64,000 nucleotides of DNA from positions 3,596,001 through 3,660,000 of the forward strand of contig JAPFFF010000014.1 in the NCBI GenBank assembly GCA_039105265.1, written 5' to 3'. Within the stretch, counting starts at the first letter, position 1. Each line of letters begins with the position of its first letter. A program made the position numbers and the translations under genes. This stretch comes from Tritrichomonas musculus. Taxonomy: Eukaryota > Parabasalia > Tritrichomonadida > Tritrichomonadidae. The notes below the pieces were generated by a model. It made no database searches, was not told the origin of the DNA, and worked only from the letters and a program-made list of their open reading frames with translations. Shown here one piece after another: positions 61,442-64,000 of the stretch.

Positions 61442-62407
61442 AGAGGTATTCACGTTAAGTGATTTAACGGTCATTTATAACGTAACTATTTTTAATTGCA
61501 TTTTCCTGATTAATCTGTTGAATTCATTCAATAAAAACAATAAAATATTTTTATATTCAACCTATTAATTTAAATATAACATAGATTATCGTAAAAAAAA
61601 TACTTCATAAATTATTTCAATAATTCTTATATCACTAAATTTTATCAATATTTTTACATACAAATGACATCTCTAACCATAAAAATCAATTTACTGCTAT
61701 AGTAATGACCAAAAAACTTTCCTTTTTAAAAAAATAGCAAGTTTTTAATTAAACAAAAAAATGACCAGAGAAAATAATGCATTTCTCGAGATCCACACGG
61801 TTTTTTTCTTTTTTGATTTGATAATATTATATATCAGCATATTATTAAACATATTAACAGATATAATTTTTTTTTTATGCGGCCAATTTTGAATAAAATG
61901 CTTTTTTAATAAGTGGCTATTCTTTTCTTAACAAAAAATTGATTTTTTGTAATTGAAATTTGATATAATATTATTTTTAACGCGCAAATCAGTTTATGTA
62001 TCTTTTATAATTCCAATAATCAAAAAAACTAGCTATGAATCTGAAAGATTTATTCAAAATAATAGAATTATTCAAATTTTTTTCCAAAAAAAAGTTAAAA
62101 AGCTAGTTATTCACAAAATAAATAAACTCTCTTATAAAAATATATACTTTTTTCTGTTTTTTATTTTAGACTTTAAAAAGATGATAGAAAAGAAATATGT
62201 GACATGTTATATAAAAATATAAATCGATTATTTTAAATTGTGAATTATTTGACCAAATAATATCAGAAAATAATAAAATCGAGTTTCTCGAAAACTAGCG
62301 CATGAATTTATTAATCATTAATATATTATTACATTTATATAATATAGTTAAAAATTATTTTATCAAATTTAAAAAATACCGTGGGAATTTTTTAGGTGAA
62401 TACCTCT
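61442..62407. mobile_element. 966-bp element with 12-bp ends and 8-bp target duplication
   Basis: AGAGGTATTCAC at 61442-61453 returns inverted at 62396-62407. CGTTAAGC (61434-61441) and CGTTTAGC (62408-62415) flank it, an 8-bp duplication with one mismatch. The interior is AT-rich; the open frame at 61953-62222 in it is low-complexity and not supported. Probably a nonautonomous DNA transposon. Confidence 0.65.
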
Positions 62408-62415
62408 CGTTTAGC

Positions 62416-63561
62416 CATCAAAAGTTCAAAAAAAAATATTTTTTGTTTTCCTCATGATAAAAAAACCGTTTTAAAGTACTTTTAAAAAAATATTTATAAA
62501 TAATTATTTTACTGATTTTAATTTTAATAATATTTCATATTTATTGAATCATTTATTGAATAAAACATTTTTATAAAAAAAACTATATTTATTCAAACAA
62601 ATTTTCAATATTATATTTGAAAGTGTTTTTCAAAAGTGAATTTTTTTTTTATTTTATATATACTTAAAATTTATAATATTAATATAAATATTAATCATAT
62701 ATTTAATTGTATTTATTAATATGTAAACCATGTTATTTGTTATCATATTGAACAACTGCTTTTTATTCCTTTTCCAAATAACTCTTTCACCAACCATTTT
62801 TTTTATATAAATAAATTTTCAATAATATAATTGAGAAGTTAACACAAAAGAAAACAGTTTTTTGTTTTCCAAATATCTAAAAAAAATTAAGTTATTTTTA
62901 ACATTTTATATATTTGATTTACTTATAAAATAAGAGTTGTAAAATTTAATAGAATATCAATTTAATTATTTCCATCTATATGTCAAAATTGAAAATCGAA
63001 AAAAAAATTTATTTTATTGTACTGGACTTTGCAAAAGTATAAAATAAAATGGCTAAAATTTTATCTTAAAACGAAACACAAATTAATATAATATTATATA
63101 ACATAATATGCAACAAATAATATAATATATATATATGTAATATTGAAATAATATTTGGTTTGTAATCAGATATTTATAATTATCCAAAAATATAAAAAGT
63201 ATTGAAAAAGTTGATTTACCCTACTCTTTAAAAAAAATACGACCATTCTTTTTCAATCATTGAACAAAATTATAATTTTGATTAGCAAAAGTCAAATAAA
63301 AATTAAAAATAACATTTTGTCATACAAAAAAAAATAACTCAAAAAAGAGCAATTTATATTTCAAATTTTTCTAAGGTTTATTTAAATTATATACAATGAA
63401 AAAAATTTCGATTATAATTTGTTGTAAAAATTCAATACATTTGCATTATTTTAAAAATTAGTGACAAACCAAAAAATTAATATTGCATTGTTCATATTTA
63501 ATAAAATTTTCAAAAAAATAAAAACTCAGAAAAAATTGAGAGAAATTAAAATAAATTTCAA
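62416..63561. other. Intergenic, 5' flank of the RRM gene
   Basis: Very AT-rich, no gene seen. The promoter word TGAAAAAGTTGA occurs at about 63203, some 350 bases before the RRM gene start, farther than in other genes. Confidence 0.5.
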
Positions 63562-64000
63562 ATGTCTTACTTCCCGCAACAACCTCAACAATTTCTCCAA
63601 CAAGCTCCATCGCAGCCACCAGGACAATTTACAGCACCACCACAACTTCCATCAACAATGTCTCCTCTCGCACAAACAAATGCAGCTCGTGCTGGCCAAT
63701 ATGAAGCACGCCCTAGACCAAACTTAAACTTTCATCGTACTTTCCGTGCAACATCGCAACGTGTCGGCAATGATATGAATCCAAATGGGTTTCGCGCACG
63801 CCCTCGATCGATAAACTCAGGAAACAGCAGTGATCATGAGATTGAACCATCAACAAACGTTTTTATAAATTATATACCAGCTGAATTTACCGAAGCAGAC
63901 TTACGACGATTATGCTTGGAATACGGGGAAATTATGACTTCAAAAATCATGATTAATTTAGAGACAGGTCAGTCAAAATGCTTTGGGTTTGTTAGATTTA
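63562..64000 (+). CDS. RRM RNA-binding protein (5' part, cut by window end)
   Basis: The frame from ATG 63562 runs off the window with 146 codons. The first 95 residues are Gln/Pro-rich (SYFPQQPQQFLQQAPSQPPG) and then Arg-rich. An RNA recognition motif begins near residue 98: RNP2 is VFINYI, and RNP1 is KCFGFVRF at the very end, with FTEADLRRLCLEYGEI between. The spacing resembles ELAV/CELF-type or other multi-RRM proteins, which control mRNA processing or stability. Whether more RRMs follow cannot be seen. The competing frame 63461-63727 is an overlapping shadow. Confidence 0.9.
   Translation, partial: MSYFPQQPQQFLQQAPSQPPGQFTAPPQLPSTMSPLAQTNAARAGQYEARPRPNLNFHRTFRATSQRVGNDMNPNGFRARPRSINSGNSSDHEIEPSTNVFINYIPAEFTEADLRRLCLEYGEIMTSKIMINLETGQSKCFGFVRF

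Noticed and set aside
61953-62222. 89-aa frame on the plus strand
   Set aside because: Ile/Lys/Phe-rich, as expected of random AT-rich DNA, and inside the 966-bp element.
63461-63727. 88-aa frame at the start of the RRM gene
   Set aside because: Out of frame with the RRM protein that starts at 63562 and continues to the window end.

Overview
The window is strongly AT-rich eukaryotic DNA with compact, apparently intronless protein genes. It fits a trichomonad (Parabasalia), most likely Tritrichomonas or a close relative. The grounds are the short 5' leaders with TCA-Y-W initiator-like sites, a small two-repeat Myb protein, CK1-type kinases, an ankyrin protein with a DUF3447-like N-terminal part, a giant BEACH protein, and many DNA-transposon remnants. 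The organism call is inference from gene content; no rRNA or tRNA gene was recognised.

Layout. 1-3245: Mutator-like (MULE) transposase with a tandemly repeated N-terminus. 3.9-10.7 kb: housekeeping cluster (SRP receptor alpha, CDC50 flippase subunit, two related small unknown genes, FKBP-TPR immunophilin, DUF1764 protein). 10.8-13.3 kb: nested inverted-repeat DNA elements without intact genes. 14.2-17 kb: decayed DEAH-helicase/RBR ubiquitin-ligase gene. 17.8-23.4 kb: Myb factor, CK1 kinase with a CaaX-like tail, and a TPR/low-complexity protein. 23.9-27.1 kb: a 122-bp satellite made of inverted repeats, bracketed by two diverged direct copies of a hairpin-bearing repeat. 27.5-34.4 kb: unknown 219-aa gene, second CK1 kinase, and a VWA protein with an E2-like (UEV) C-terminus. 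35-41 kb: ankyrin fragment, 204-bp tandem repeats, and a nest of transposons (a MULE with 9-bp target duplications, a hAT-like element with perfect 8-bp duplications, and outer inverted repeats). 41.1-52.8 kb: 3493-aa BEACH protein divergent from a Ser/Thr kinase. 53-56.5 kb: ankyrin protein, a TAGGNTGG-ended element and a single-pass membrane protein. 56.9-62.4 kb: broken genes and elements (Myb-like gene split by a 428-bp element, DDE transposase remnant, frameshifted gene, palindromes, a 966-bp element). 63.56 kb to the end: start of an RRM RNA-binding protein.

The host genes serve unrelated jobs: membrane targeting, flippase assembly, protein folding, kinase signalling, ubiquitin-related scaffolding and membrane trafficking. 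What ties them together is a candidate promoter word, TSAAAAAGTK or its complement, 9-54 bases upstream of about nine start codons. The same word also appears inside several palindromes among the repeats. The most unusual items are the palindromic satellite, the VWA-UEV protein, the MULE whose open frame begins inside its own terminal repeat, and the CaaX-tailed CK1 kinase.
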